Below are positions 43,916-51,865 of a stretch of DNA of 64,000 bases, in pieces. Both the position numbers and the translations under genes were made by a program. The first letter of the stretch is position 1. Every line of letters begins with the position of its first letter. Origin of the DNA: Paludibacteraceae bacterium (GTDB taxonomy: Bacteria; Bacteroidota; Bacteroidia; Bacteroidales; Paludibacteraceae). The notes below the pieces were generated by a model. The model had not been told where the DNA came from. It made no database searches and worked only from the letters and a program-made list of their open reading frames with translations. The stretch is taken from positions 124,001 through 188,000 of the forward strand of contig JAFSPA010000006.1 of the NCBI GenBank assembly GCA_017443145.1. The letters run 5' to 3'.

Positions 43916-44003
43916 GGAAAGATGCTCGAGTGGTTGAAGAGGCACGCCTGGAAAGCGTGTAAACCTCAAAAGGGTTTCCGGGGTTCGAATCCCCGTCTTT
44001 CCG
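43916..44003 (+). tRNA. tRNA-Ser(GGA)
   Basis: An 88-base class II tRNA. The acceptor stem is GGAAAGA with TCTTTCC; the D-arm has GAGTGGTTGAAGAGG; the anticodon loop CTGGAAA gives GGA; a long variable arm and the GGTTCGAATCC T-arm follow. CCA is encoded at 44004-44006. The next gene starts 82 bases on with no visible promoter or terminator, so exbB may be read from this tRNA promoter. Confidence 0.95.
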
Positions 44004-44087
44004 CCAAGGGGACTAACGACTGCATCCCCGTCAAACAGGAAGAACATATTTTTAACCAAATTAATCAAATAACAATTTATTTATCTC

Positions 44088-44918
44088 ATGAAAAAAGTTT
44101 TTGCAACCGTAATGGTTCTGGCAATGCTCGCAGTTGGTAGCGTTGCAACGATGGCTCAAGAGGCTGCTGCTCAGGCTCCTGAGGCAACTGAACAAGTTAG
44201 TGAACAAGCTGAAGCTGCTCCTGTAGAGGCAGTAGAGGCTCCTGCTGAAGAGGCTGGCGGGATCGTCGCTCTCCACAAGACACTGAAGACCAAATTCATC
44301 GAAGGTGGTGCTGGTTTTATGGCAGCAACTCTTCTCTGCTTGGTATTCGGTTTGGCACTCTGCATTGAGCGCATTATCTATCTGAGCTTGAGCAAAACAA
44401 ACACAAAAGCTCTGCTTGCTAACATTGAAGAGGCATTGAACAAAGGTGGTATTGAGGCAGCTCTGGATGTATGCCGTAACACCCGCGGTCCTGTGGCTTC
44501 TATCTTCTATCAAGGTCTGAGCCGTTATGACGAGGGTATCGAAGTAGTTGAGAAGACCGTATCTTCTTACGGTGGTGTTCAACTCGGTTTGCTTGAGAAG
44601 AACCTGTCTTGGATTACCTTGTTCATTTCTATCGCTCCGTCGTTAGGATTCTTGGGAACCATCATCGGTATGATTGCAGCGTTCGATAAGATTCAACAAG
44701 TTGGTGATATCTCGGCTACCGTTGTAGCAGGTGGTATTAAGGTCGCTCTGTTGACCACCCTTCTCGGTTTGATCATCGCTATCATTCTCCAATTGTTCTA
44801 CAACTACATTCTCAGCGTTATCGAAGGTCTTGTCAATGAGATGGAAGACAGCTCTATCAGCCTTCTCGATATCGTAGTAGAGTACAATGCAAAACAAAAC
44901 GGCAAAGCAAAAAAGTAA
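44088..44918 (+). CDS. MotA/TolQ/ExbB family proton-channel protein
   Basis: A 276-residue ExbB/TolQ-type inner-membrane protein. The N-terminus has a signal-like helix (MKKVFATVMVLAMLAVGSVA), then an Ala/Glu/Pro-rich stretch to about residue 57. Three transmembrane helices follow in the usual order. The conserved core is IAPSLGFLGTIIGMIAAFDKI and VVAGGIKVALLTTLLGLIIAI. It would form the proton-driven motor with the ExbD proteins downstream, energising an outer-membrane process. It starts the tightly spaced set exbB, 4-TM protein, exbD, exbD. Confidence 0.92.
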   Translation: MKKVFATVMVLAMLAVGSVATMAQEAAAQAPEATEQVSEQAEAAPVEAVEAPAEEAGGIVALHKTLKTKFIEGGAGFMAATLLCLVFGLALCIERIIYLSLSKTNTKALLANIEEALNKGGIEAALDVCRNTRGPVASIFYQGLSRYDEGIEVVEKTVSSYGGVQLGLLEKNLSWITLFISIAPSLGFLGTIIGMIAAFDKIQQVGDISATVVAGGIKVALLTTLLGLIIAIILQLFYNYILSVIEGLVNEMEDSSISLLDIVVEYNAKQNGKAKK

Positions 44919-44924
44919 ACCATC

Positions 44925-45401
44925 ATGAAAGACTATAAATTAATACCAAAGATTGCCCTCTGGTCGCTGATGGGAATAGGTGTGATTATCTCCATTCTGT
45001 TCTATCTGCCGTTGTCAGAGGGAACGCTTGAGGTGGCAGGTGATTTCCTGAACATCCCTCGCTTCTCGAACCTCTTCCTTATTTGGAACTATCTCTTGGT
45101 ATGCCTCGTAGTGCTGATTACTCTTGGTGTTGTTTGCTGGGAGTTTGTTAAGACGTACAAGGTTGACAAGAAGAAAGCGCTGAATAGCCTTTATGTGGTT
45201 CTCGGCTTCATTGCGTTGATAGTCATTTGCTGGTTACTTGGTAGCCCGGCAGAGGTAAAGATTATCGGTTATGAAGGCACGGATAACGTAGGTTCCATGG
45301 CTAAACTGAGCGACGCTTGCTTATACTTGACATATATCCTCACCTGCGCTACAATCGTAGCTCTGGTTTGGGGCGTTATTCACACTAAACGCATGAAATA
45401 A
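44925..45401 (+). CDS. four-helix membrane protein of the ExbB/ExbD cluster
   Basis: A 158-residue protein with four hydrophobic segments (about residues 9-28, 46-68, 84-106, 132-152) and few polar loops. It sits 6 bases after exbB and overlaps exbD by one base. I do not recognise the family. Location suggests a subunit or accessory of the proton motor specific to this lineage. Confidence 0.7.
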   Translation: MKDYKLIPKIALWSLMGIGVIISILFYLPLSEGTLEVAGDFLNIPRFSNLFLIWNYLLVCLVVLITLGVVCWEFVKTYKVDKKKALNSLYVVLGFIALIVICWLLGSPAEVKIIGYEGTDNVGSMAKLSDACLYLTYILTCATIVALVWGVIHTKRMK

Positions 45402-45982
45402 TGGCAAAGAAAGTCCCGCAGATTAATGCAAGTTCGATGGCAGATATCTCCTTCTTGCTGCTCATCTTCTTCTTGGTGACGACTTCTATGGACGTCAATC
45501 AAGGACTTGCCCGTCGTCTGCCGGCTCCTATACCACCTGACCAAAAAATCGAGGATACGGATATTAACAAACGTAACCTTATGGTTGTGAAGATTAACTC
45601 CGCTAACCAGTTGATGGTACAGGGCCAACTGACGGACATCAAGCAGTTGAGAAAGCAAGTGAAAGAGTTTGTCCTCAACGTGGATGACAACGCCTATATG
45701 CCTAAGTTGTTCGAAGAAGATTTCGGTGAACCTATCGGTGTACAGAAATATACCAAGGAGCACGTTATCTCCGTACAGAACGACGTTGATACGCAATATC
45801 AAGCATATTTGGATGTCCAAAACGAACTCGTAGCAGCTTATAACGAGTTGCGCGACGAGTGCGCTCGTAAGTACTTCCACAAAGGCTACAACGAACTCGA
45901 AGAAGATCAACAAAAACAGATTCAGAAACTGTATCCGCAAAAGATTTCAGAGGCTGAACCGAAAAACTACGGAGGAAACTAA
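45401..45982 (+). CDS. ExbD/TolR family protein (first copy)
   Basis: A 193-residue protein with one N-terminal transmembrane helix carrying the essential Asp (MADISFLLLIFFLVTTSMD), then a periplasmic domain. It is longer than classic ExbD (about 140), with a charged Tyr/Asn/Glu-rich C-terminus. The MDVNQGLARRLPAP segment follows the helix. It lies between the four-helix protein and a second ExbD. Confidence 0.9.
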   Translation: MAKKVPQINASSMADISFLLLIFFLVTTSMDVNQGLARRLPAPIPPDQKIEDTDINKRNLMVVKINSANQLMVQGQLTDIKQLRKQVKEFVLNVDDNAYMPKLFEEDFGEPIGVQKYTKEHVISVQNDVDTQYQAYLDVQNELVAAYNELRDECARKYFHKGYNELEEDQQKQIQKLYPQKISEAEPKNYGGN

Positions 45983-45983
45983 T

Positions 45984-46454
45984 ATGGCAAAGATACGTAG
46001 AAATGAGAAACGCGAAATGCCGGCTCTTAACACGTCGTCACTTCCTGATATTATCTTCATGCTGCTGTTCTTCTTCATGTCAGTCACTTCGATGAAAGAG
46101 GTTACTTACAAGGTTCAATTCCAGAACCCGCAGGCAACCGAGTTGACCAAACTGGAGAAGAAATCGTTAGTACGCTATATCTATGTAGGTACTCCTACGG
46201 CAGAGTTCCGTAAGCAATATGGTGCAGAGACCCGTATCCAATTGGATGACGCATTTGCTGAGAAATCAGATATTGGTGAGTATATCATCAACGAGCGTTC
46301 GTCCATGAAGGAGCAGGACCAAGGTCTGATGACTGTTTCGATTAAGGCAGATAAAGAGACCCGTATGGGTATCATTGCCGACATCAAACAAGAGTTACGC
46401 CGTGCTTATGCGCTCAAAATTAGTTACGCCGCTACGCAACGTACGAGTTACTAA
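45984..46454 (+). CDS. ExbD/TolR family protein (second copy)
   Basis: A 156-residue protein with the N-terminal helix SLPDIIFMLLFFFMSVTSMK, containing the functional Asp, and a periplasmic domain. It differs from the first copy in length and sequence, so the motor may contain ExbD heterodimers. A terminator follows at 46476-46511. Confidence 0.9.
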   Translation: MAKIRRNEKREMPALNTSSLPDIIFMLLFFFMSVTSMKEVTYKVQFQNPQATELTKLEKKSLVRYIYVGTPTAEFRKQYGAETRIQLDDAFAEKSDIGEYIINERSSMKEQDQGLMTVSIKADKETRMGIIADIKQELRRAYALKISYAATQRTSY

Positions 46455-46475
46455 TTGGCCGTTTTTAAGCAATAA

Positions 46476-46511
46476 AAGAGGGGTGGAACACGTGTTCTAC
46501 CTCTCTTTTTT
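46476..46511 (+). terminator. terminator of the ExbB/ExbD operon
   Basis: A long inverted repeat centred on ACACGTGT (AGAGGGGTGGAACAC with its 3' partner, two G-U pairs) followed by seven T. Confidence 0.8.
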
Positions 46512-46551
46512 GTAAGAAAATGCATTTTTTTGCATTTTTTTGCCAAAAAAT

Positions 46552-46582
46552 TTTGCAGTATCAAAAAAAAGCAGTACTTTTG
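46552..46582 (+). promoter_or_regulatory. promoter of the tRNA-Gly/Leu/Leu cluster
   Basis: TTTG (46552-46555), a 19-base spacer with eight A and GCAG, TACTTTTG (46575-46582). It is nearly identical to the rpsA promoter. Confidence 0.85.
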
Positions 46583-46620
46583 CACCCGCTTTTGAAAGAA
46601 AGCAGTGTTCTAACACATTT

Positions 46621-46693
<73 letters not shown>

Positions 46694-46698
46694 CCACG

Positions 46699-46724
46699 GT
46701 GCAGGACCAACGTCCTGCATTTGT
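46699..46724 (+). terminator. hairpin between tRNA genes
   Basis: GTGCAGGAC and GTCCTGCAT form a 9-bp stem with a 4-base loop, followed by TTGTTC. It may be a weak terminator or a processing signal, and shares the GTGCAGGA core with the hairpin at 32251. Confidence 0.5.
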
Positions 46725-46743
46725 TCTCTAAAAAAGGGGAGCA

Positions 46744-46825
46744 GCCCAGGTGGCGGAATTGGTAGACGCGTACGTTTCAGGTGCGTATGCCGCGAGGTGT
46801 GCAGGTTCGAGTCCTGTTCTGGGCA
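46744..46825 (+). tRNA. tRNA-Leu(CAG)
   Basis: An 82-base class II tRNA. The acceptor GCCCAGG pairs with TCTGGGC (one G-U); the anticodon loop TTCAGGT gives CAG; a long variable arm (ATGCCGCGAGGTGT region) and GGTTCGAGTCC T-arm follow. CCA is not encoded. Confidence 0.94.
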
Positions 46826-46844
46826 CAAGAGTGATCTTTAAAAT

Positions 46845-46928
46845 GCGCAGGTGGTGAAATTGGTATACACGCTACTTTGAGGGGGTAGTGGCAGCAATGT
46901 CGTGTGAGTTCGAGTCTCATCCTGCGCA
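46845..46928 (+). tRNA. tRNA-Leu(GAG)
   Basis: An 84-base class II tRNA. The acceptor GCGCAGG pairs with CCTGCGC; the anticodon stem CTACT/GGTAG holds the loop TTGAGGG, so the anticodon is GAG. The variable arm is TGGCAGCAATGTCG. CCA is not encoded. It is followed at once by a terminator. Confidence 0.94.
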
Positions 46929-46931
46929 CGT

Positions 46932-46964
46932 TGAGACATCTTCTTCGGAAGGTGTCTCTTTTTT
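46932..46964 (+). terminator. terminator of the tRNA cluster
   Basis: GAGACA/TGTCTC with an inner CTTC-TTCG-GAAG tetraloop stem, followed by six or more T. It ends 10 bases before the ttcA-like ATG. Confidence 0.85.
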
Positions 46965-46974
46965 ATGCCCAAAA

Positions 46975-47730
46975 ATGAAGACAGCAGAGCAAATAGCATT
47001 AGAGAAACAGCGTGTCCGTTTGACGCGCCGTTTCCATATGGCCTGTGCTGATTATGGTCTGTTAGAAGACGGAGACCACGTGCTGATTGGGCTTAGCGGA
47101 GGCAAGGACTCGCTAGCATTGACAGAATTGCTCGGGCGTCAGGCAAAAATCCACAAGCCTTCTATTCGTGTTAGTGCCGTTTATGTGAGCGTGAGTAATA
47201 TTGGCTACGAAACGGACATAGCATATCTGCAAGCGTTCTGCGACCAAGTAGGTGTGCCTTTTGTGCATAAAGTGACACATTACGACGAACTTCCGTCAGA
47301 ACATCGTAATAAGAACCATTGTTTCCTATGTTCATGGTATCGCCGCAAGGCATTGTTCGACACGGCACAAGAATTAGGCTGCAATAAGATTGCATTGGGG
47401 CATCATCGTGACGATATATTGGAAACGCTTCTCATGAATATGGTCTTTGGTGGTAACATATCTACCATGCCCCCGATGCTACATCTGGATAAAATGCCCC
47501 TACGCATTATTCGCCCGCTCTGCTTATGCGACGAAGCCGATATTCGGCGTTACGCAGAGATGGCGGGTTATCAGAAACAGGTGAAGTCCTGTCCGTTCGA
47601 AAAAGAGTCCTCGCGTGCGCGCACGAAAAATATATTAGGAGTACTGGCTGAGTTAAATCCCGAAGTAAAAGATAACATGTGGGCAGCGATGGAAAATATC
47701 AAACCGACTTATTTACCAAAAAAAATATGA
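46975..47730 (+). CDS. TtcA-like tRNA 2-thiolation protein
   Basis: A 251-residue PP-loop ATPase of the TtcA family, which makes 2-thiocytidine in tRNA using an iron-sulfur cluster. The PP-loop is VLIGLSGGKDSLALTELLG; the CxxC is in KNHCFLCSWYRRKALF; LGHHRDDILETLLMNMV and a late KSCPFEKESSRARTKNIL follow. The ATG at 46975 follows the tRNA-cluster terminator. No separate promoter is evident, so it may depend on readthrough. It shares ATGA with the DUF486 gene. Confidence 0.9.
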   Translation: MKTAEQIALEKQRVRLTRRFHMACADYGLLEDGDHVLIGLSGGKDSLALTELLGRQAKIHKPSIRVSAVYVSVSNIGYETDIAYLQAFCDQVGVPFVHKVTHYDELPSEHRNKNHCFLCSWYRRKALFDTAQELGCNKIALGHHRDDILETLLMNMVFGGNISTMPPMLHLDKMPLRIIRPLCLCDEADIRRYAEMAGYQKQVKSCPFEKESSRARTKNILGVLAELNPEVKDNMWAAMENIKPTYLPKKI

Positions 47731-48098
47731 CACAAGCTTTTCAAACAGTTGCATTATTGATTGCGTCAAATGTGTTCATGACGCTTGCTTGGTATGCTCA
47801 TCTTAAGATGGCAGAGTTTCCGTGGTTTCAGAAGTGGCCAATAATAGCCGTAATCGTTTTTTCTTGGGGCATCGCCTTTTTTGAGTACTGCTTACAAGTT
47901 CCTGCTAATCGTATCGGTTTTGAAGGAACGGGTGGTCCGTTTAGTTTAATGCAGCTCAAAGTGATGCAAGAAGTGATTACGTTAGTCGTATTTGTTGCGT
48001 TCTCAATTATCGTTTTCCATATGCAACTGCGTTGGAATCATATCTTGGCCGCATGTTGTCTGGTTGCTGCGGTATATTTCGTTTTTGGATTCAAATAA
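47727..48098 (+). CDS. DUF486 (DMT-like) membrane protein
   Basis: A 123-residue protein with four hydrophobic helices and the DUF486 motif WYAHLK ... FFEYCLQVPANRIG, then MQLKVMQEVITLVVF. Its small size and pattern place it with drug/metabolite-transporter-like half proteins. It overlaps the ttcA-like stop (ATGA); whether it is functionally linked is unknown. It is followed by a bidirectional terminator. Confidence 0.9.
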   Translation: MTQAFQTVALLIASNVFMTLAWYAHLKMAEFPWFQKWPIIAVIVFSWGIAFFEYCLQVPANRIGFEGTGGPFSLMQLKVMQEVITLVVFVAFSIIVFHMQLRWNHILAACCLVAAVYFVFGFK

Positions 48099-48117
48099 AG
48101 AGAGCCAGTAAAATAAA

Positions 48118-48147
48118 AGGACGGGCCAAATGGTCCGTCCTTCTTTT
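48118..48147. terminator. bidirectional terminator
   Basis: AAGGACGGGCC and GGTCCGTCCTT (one G-U) form an 11-bp stem with an AAAT loop and flanking T/A runs. It separates the plus-strand DUF486 gene from minus-strand rpmE. Confidence 0.8.
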
Positions 48148-48160
48148 TGTCGTTACGCAA

Positions 48161-48415
48161 TTATTTCTTCTTGCGATCACCGTAGCGAGACATGAATTTA
48201 TCTACGCGACCCGCGGTATCCACGAGTTTGGATTTACCGGTATAGAACGGGTGGCTGGTGTTCGAAATCTCGAGCTTAATCAGCGGATACTCTTTACCAT
48301 CGATGGTGATAGTGTCCTTCGTAGCAGCGGTAGAGCGGCTGAAAAACTGAGTGCCGTCAGACATATCTTTGAAAACTACAACGCGGTAGTTATCGGGATG
48401 AATTCCATTACGCAT
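48161..48415 (-). CDS. rpmE2: 50S ribosomal protein L31 (type B)
   Basis: An 84-residue L31 without the N-terminal zinc-binding CxxC, so type B. It begins MRNGIHPDNYRVVVFKDMSD and has SNTSHPFYTGKSKLVDTAGR. The ATG at 48415 is chosen because GGAGAAAT precedes it. It is the last gene of the rpsF-rpsR-rplI-rpmE run. Confidence 0.93.
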   Translation of the reverse strand: MRNGIHPDNYRVVVFKDMSDGTQFFSRSTAATKDTITIDGKEYPLIKLEISNTSHPFYTGKSKLVDTAGRVDKFMSRYGDRKKK

Positions 48416-48431
48416 AATAATTTCTCCTTTC

Positions 48432-48872
48432 TTATTCAGCAACAACGTTGAGTTTAATTTCAGCTTTCACCTCGCGGTGGAGACGTGCGGTAGCCACAGC
48501 TTCGCCCAGTTCCTTCACGGGTTCAATAGTTATCACCTTGCGGTCGATTTCAAAGCCTTGTGCGCTAAGAGCCTCAGCGATTTGGGCGGTAGTAACCGTA
48601 CCGAAGATTTTACCATCCTCGTTAGCCTTAACAGCTACGTTGATAACAGTTGCAGCGAGTTTCTCAGCAAGAGCTTGAGCGTCGGCGAGTTGTTGTGCCA
48701 ACTTCTTAGCTTGTTGTTTGAGGTTCTCGTTGAGTTGTTTTACATTGCTCTCACTGGCGATAATAGCCAATTTATTAGGAATGAGGTAGTTACGTCCGTA
48801 ACCATCTTTTACCTTAACGATATCATTCTTGTAGCCTAAGTTTGCTACGTCTTGTACCAAAATGACTTGCAT
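48432..48872 (-). CDS. rplI: 50S ribosomal protein L9
   Basis: A 146-residue L9: MQVILVQDVANLGYKNDIVKV, then DGYGRNYLIPNKLA, a long helix (LKQQAKKLAQQLADAQALAEKL) and the C-terminal RNA-binding domain (KIFGTVTTAQIAEAL). Size matches the family. Confidence 0.97.
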   Translation of the reverse strand: MQVILVQDVANLGYKNDIVKVKDGYGRNYLIPNKLAIIASESNVKQLNENLKQQAKKLAQQLADAQALAEKLAATVINVAVKANEDGKIFGTVTTAQIAEALSAQGFEIDRKVITIEPVKELGEAVATARLHREVKAEIKLNVVAE

Positions 48873-48896
48873 AATTGTTCTTGATTTAAAGGGTTA

Positions 48897-49160
48897 TTAT
48901 TTCATCATATCGGTTACGTATGGCAGGAGAGCCAAGTGACGTGCTTTCTTAACAGCCTGAGCGACTTTGCGTTGGAACTTCAACGAAGTGCCGGTGATGC
49001 GACGAGGCAGGATTTTACCTTGCTCGTTGAGGAACTTCTTAAGGAACTCTGGATCCTTGTAGTCGATGTACTTAATTCCGCTCTTTTTGAAACGGCAGTA
49101 CTTTTTCTTCTTGTCCTGATTCTGTTGGGGAGTCAGATAGCGAACTTCTTCTTGTGCCAT
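48897..49160 (-). CDS. rpsR: 30S ribosomal protein S18
   Basis: An 87-residue S18 with [20 protein letters not shown], then [20 protein letters not shown] and [13 protein letters not shown]. It is between rpsF (2 bases away) and rplI, the usual order. Confidence 0.97.
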   Translation of the reverse strand: MAQEEVRYLTPQQNQDKKKKYCRFKKSGIKYIDYKDPEFLKKFLNEQGKILPRRITGTSLKFQRKVAQAVKKARHLALLPYVTDMMK

Positions 49161-49162
49161 GA

Positions 49163-49525
49163 TTAAGCCTCCTCTACTTTAGGTTCAACACTTGCCGTTT
49201 TGTTGTGACGGCGTTTCTCTGAATACTCAAAAGCATACTTGTCGAGACGAGTAGTGAGGAAACGCAAGATGCGTTCGTCACGGCGGAATGCTGTTTCGAG
49301 CGTCGCAATAACAGCGGGTTCTACATCAAATTGCAGCAAAGCATAGAATCCCGTAGTCTTGCCTTGGATAGGATAAGCGAGTTTACGCAGACCCCACTCC
49401 TCATGACCTAGAATGGCACCACCATTCTCTTTGAGAAGGTTCTCGAATTTTTGTACCGCTTCCTTCATCTGTGGCTCAGACAAAACGGGAGTAAGCACGA
49501 AAGCGGCTTCGTAATGATTTAACAT
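49163..49525 (-). CDS. rpsF: 30S ribosomal protein S6
   Basis: A 120-residue S6: [40 protein letters not shown] and [13 protein letters not shown] short acidic tail ends the protein. It is first in the ribosomal run, driven by the promoter at 49589-49620. Confidence 0.97.
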   Translation of the reverse strand: MLNHYEAAFVLTPVLSEPQMKEAVQKFENLLKENGGAILGHEEWGLRKLAYPIQGKTTGFYALLQFDVEPAVIATLETAFRRDERILRFLTTRLDKYAFEYSEKRRHNKTASVEPKVEEA

Positions 49526-49588
49526 AAATGATTTGTTTTTAATTAGTTTATACTATGCTCTTCGGTCCTACTGACCGCAAAAAGCGCG

Positions 49589-49620
49589 CAAAATTACTGC
49601 TTTTATTTGGAATACACAAA
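49589..49620 (-). promoter_or_regulatory. promoter of rpsF-rpsR-rplI-rpmE
   Basis: On the minus strand TTTG (49617-49620), 20-base spacer, TAATTTTG (49589-49596). It matches the ruvA promoter region at 32 of 33 bases. Confidence 0.85.
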
Positions 49621-49644
49621 TTTTTTGATAAAAAAATGCATTTT

Positions 49645-51339
49645 TTATGCCAAGATGGTCATTTCGCAACGTGAACAGTTAAATTGCAGCTGTAGTTTCG
49701 TACCATTTAGCAACCGAATGTATCGCGGTTCGTTAGCCAACGGAGCTTCTTTGCGGCAGTGCCCCATCTCATACAAAATGCAGTAACGACAAGTCATTAG
49801 TTCGGACGGAGCGTTCGTTATTCGTTGCTTATTCGTTAGATATAAAGCCGATGTCATCGTAAGAGGACTTTGACTTGGACGCGAGTTAATCGTCTCACGG
49901 CGAAAAGCATTGAGTTGTGCCATCGGTATAAACGGCACTTGCCCATCCGTACGATGATTGACTATGTTAAAACGTTGCGCCAAGTAGATAGTGTCGCCTA
50001 ACTTTGTAAGCTGTTGTTCAATAGTCTGCGTCGCACGTCCTGCGTTAGTCGCTGCCTCAAACGTCGCCTCAAACTCGCGGCACATCGGCTGTAAGCGGCT
50101 GTCTATAGGCTTATAGGTCAGCATACAACGATTGTCCGAAATAGTAAACTCCACCTCTACCGGCACACGACGTTCGGCATGCAGACTGCGAAGAAAGACC
50201 GGATCGTAATTGCGGTACAGTGCCGTTTCACGAGGCAGCGTAATCGATTTATTGATTCGTATTGTATCTCTCTGTATATCGTTGACATAGAAGCCCTGGA
50301 CTCCTACCGTCAGGCCATCACCATTATGCAGTTGTACAGCGTCTCTTAAGCGTATATTAAGCGTGTTGTCTCGCACTGATAGCACCTCACCGATATATTC
50401 GCCGGTGGACTTTGGTGTTTGCCAGTTAGCCATCGGACGTGTGCGACCATGTGCAAAATAATCGATTCCTCCTCGGTGGAACGTCTTTGTCGGGTCGGGA
50501 GTAAAGGTCTTTGTAATAGCCGATTTGTGATATGCTATTTGGTCTAATCTCTCGCGATAGAAGGCTGTTATATTCGTCACGTATGCCGCATCCTTAAGTC
50601 GTCCTTCTATCTTGAATGTCGTCACTCCTGCGTCTATCAACTCTTGTAAGTACGCCGACCTGTCTAAGTCCTGCAGCGACAAGAGATATCGCTGGTGTAT
50701 CGGCTGTCCGTTATCATCTATTATCTCGTTACCATCCGCATCCAATAGGTCATACGCCATCCGGCACATCTGCGCACAGCAGCCGCGGTTAGCTGAGCGA
50801 CCCAACAGCACTTCGGATAGGAAACATCTACCTGAATAGGACACGCACAGCGCGCCATGCACAAAAGCCTCTAACAGTATATCCGGCACCGCTTGGTGGA
50901 TAGCCGCTATCTCTTTCACGGACAGTTCTCGAGCCAACACGACCTGCTTAAAGCCCATATCTCGCAGAGCTTTCACTTGTTCGATAGTGCGGTTATCGCA
51001 TTGCGTAGAAGCATGAAGTGCAAGGCCTGGCAATTGCTCGAAGAGCATCTTCGCCAGTTCTAAGTCTTGCACTAACAAGGCATCGATTCCTATTTGGTAT
51101 AACTGCGCCGCAATCTGCAAAGCCTCAGCATACTCATCGTCCTGCAGCAACGTGTTTAGCGTCACATGTACCTCCACACCAAATCGATGCGCATATTCCA
51201 CCACTTGCGCAATATCCTCGATGCTGTTTCCTGCCGCTTCGCGAGCACCAAAACGCGGAGCACCGATATACACGGCGTCGGCACCGGCCTGAATAGCCGC
51301 AACAGCCACTTCGATATTCTTAGCGGGAGAGAGAAGCAT
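49645..51339 (-). CDS. U32 family peptidase/tRNA or rRNA hydroxylation protein
   Basis: A 564-residue U32 protein. The N-terminal TIM-barrel part begins MLLSPAKNIEVAVAAIQAGA and continues DAVYIGAPRFGAREAAGN. The cysteine-rich centre GALCVSYSGRCFLSEVLLGR, then GCCAQMCRMAYDL, and a late CRYCILYEMGHC/FNCSRCEM pair fit iron-sulfur ligands of the RlhA/TrhP group. Those proteins make 5-hydroxycytidine or 5-hydroxyuridine in RNA. It overlaps the trmH-like gene and ends the long minus-strand run. Confidence 0.9.
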   Translation of the reverse strand: MLLSPAKNIEVAVAAIQAGADAVYIGAPRFGAREAAGNSIEDIAQVVEYAHRFGVEVHVTLNTLLQDDEYAEALQIAAQLYQIGIDALLVQDLELAKMLFEQLPGLALHASTQCDNRTIEQVKALRDMGFKQVVLARELSVKEIAAIHQAVPDILLEAFVHGALCVSYSGRCFLSEVLLGRSANRGCCAQMCRMAYDLLDADGNEIIDDNGQPIHQRYLLSLQDLDRSAYLQELIDAGVTTFKIEGRLKDAAYVTNITAFYRERLDQIAYHKSAITKTFTPDPTKTFHRGGIDYFAHGRTRPMANWQTPKSTGEYIGEVLSVRDNTLNIRLRDAVQLHNGDGLTVGVQGFYVNDIQRDTIRINKSITLPRETALYRNYDPVFLRSLHAERRVPVEVEFTISDNRCMLTYKPIDSRLQPMCREFEATFEAATNAGRATQTIEQQLTKLGDTIYLAQRFNIVNHRTDGQVPFIPMAQLNAFRRETINSRPSQSPLTMTSALYLTNKQRITNAPSELMTCRYCILYEMGHCRKEAPLANEPRYIRLLNGTKLQLQFNCSRCEMTILA

Positions 51340-51865
51340 GTCGCAAAGTTTGACTAATTTGATAGAGCACTATTCCTGCCGTGACTGAGACATTGAGACT
51401 ATGCTTAGTGCCATATTGCGGTATCTCGATGCAAGCATCACACGCATCTACTACCTCTTGCTGCACGCCAAACACTTCGTGTCCAAGCACTACTGCCACT
51501 TTCTTATTATGCAACTGATTTACCGCTTCATCGAGAGTTATAGAGTTATGCGCTTGTTCGATAGCATAAACGGTATAGCCATCTGCTTGCAGCGAACGAA
51601 CAGCCTCTAACGTATCCGCGAAATAGTGCCATTCGACGGATAACTCTGCGCCAAGCGCTGTCTTGTGAATCTCATCATTCGGCGGGCAGCAACAGATACC
51701 GCACAGATAGACTCCCTGCAAGCAGAACGCGTCAGAGGTACGGAATACAGCACCCACATTATGTTGCGAGCGTATATTATCTAACACCACTACGAGTGGC
51801 ACTTTCTCGGCTTGTTGGAATTGCTCGACGGTAAGTCGATTGATCTCAGAGGCAGTTTTCTTCAT
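51320..51865 (-). CDS. TrmH/SpoU family RNA methyltransferase
   Basis: A 181-residue SPOUT methyltransferase. Motif 1 is VVLDNIRSQHNVGAVFRTSD, motif 2 VAVVLGHEVFGVQQEVVDAC, motif 3 IPQYGTKHSLNVSVTAGIVL. These fit 2'-O-ribose methylation of tRNA or rRNA by the SpoU group. It shares ATGA-type overlap with rimM upstream and overlaps the U32 gene by 20 bases. Confidence 0.93.
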   Translation of the reverse strand: MKKTASEINRLTVEQFQQAEKVPLVVVLDNIRSQHNVGAVFRTSDAFCLQGVYLCGICCCPPNDEIHKTALGAELSVEWHYFADTLEAVRSLQADGYTVYAIEQAHNSITLDEAVNQLHNKKVAVVLGHEVFGVQQEVVDACDACIEIPQYGTKHSLNVSVTAGIVLYQISQTLRHASLSR

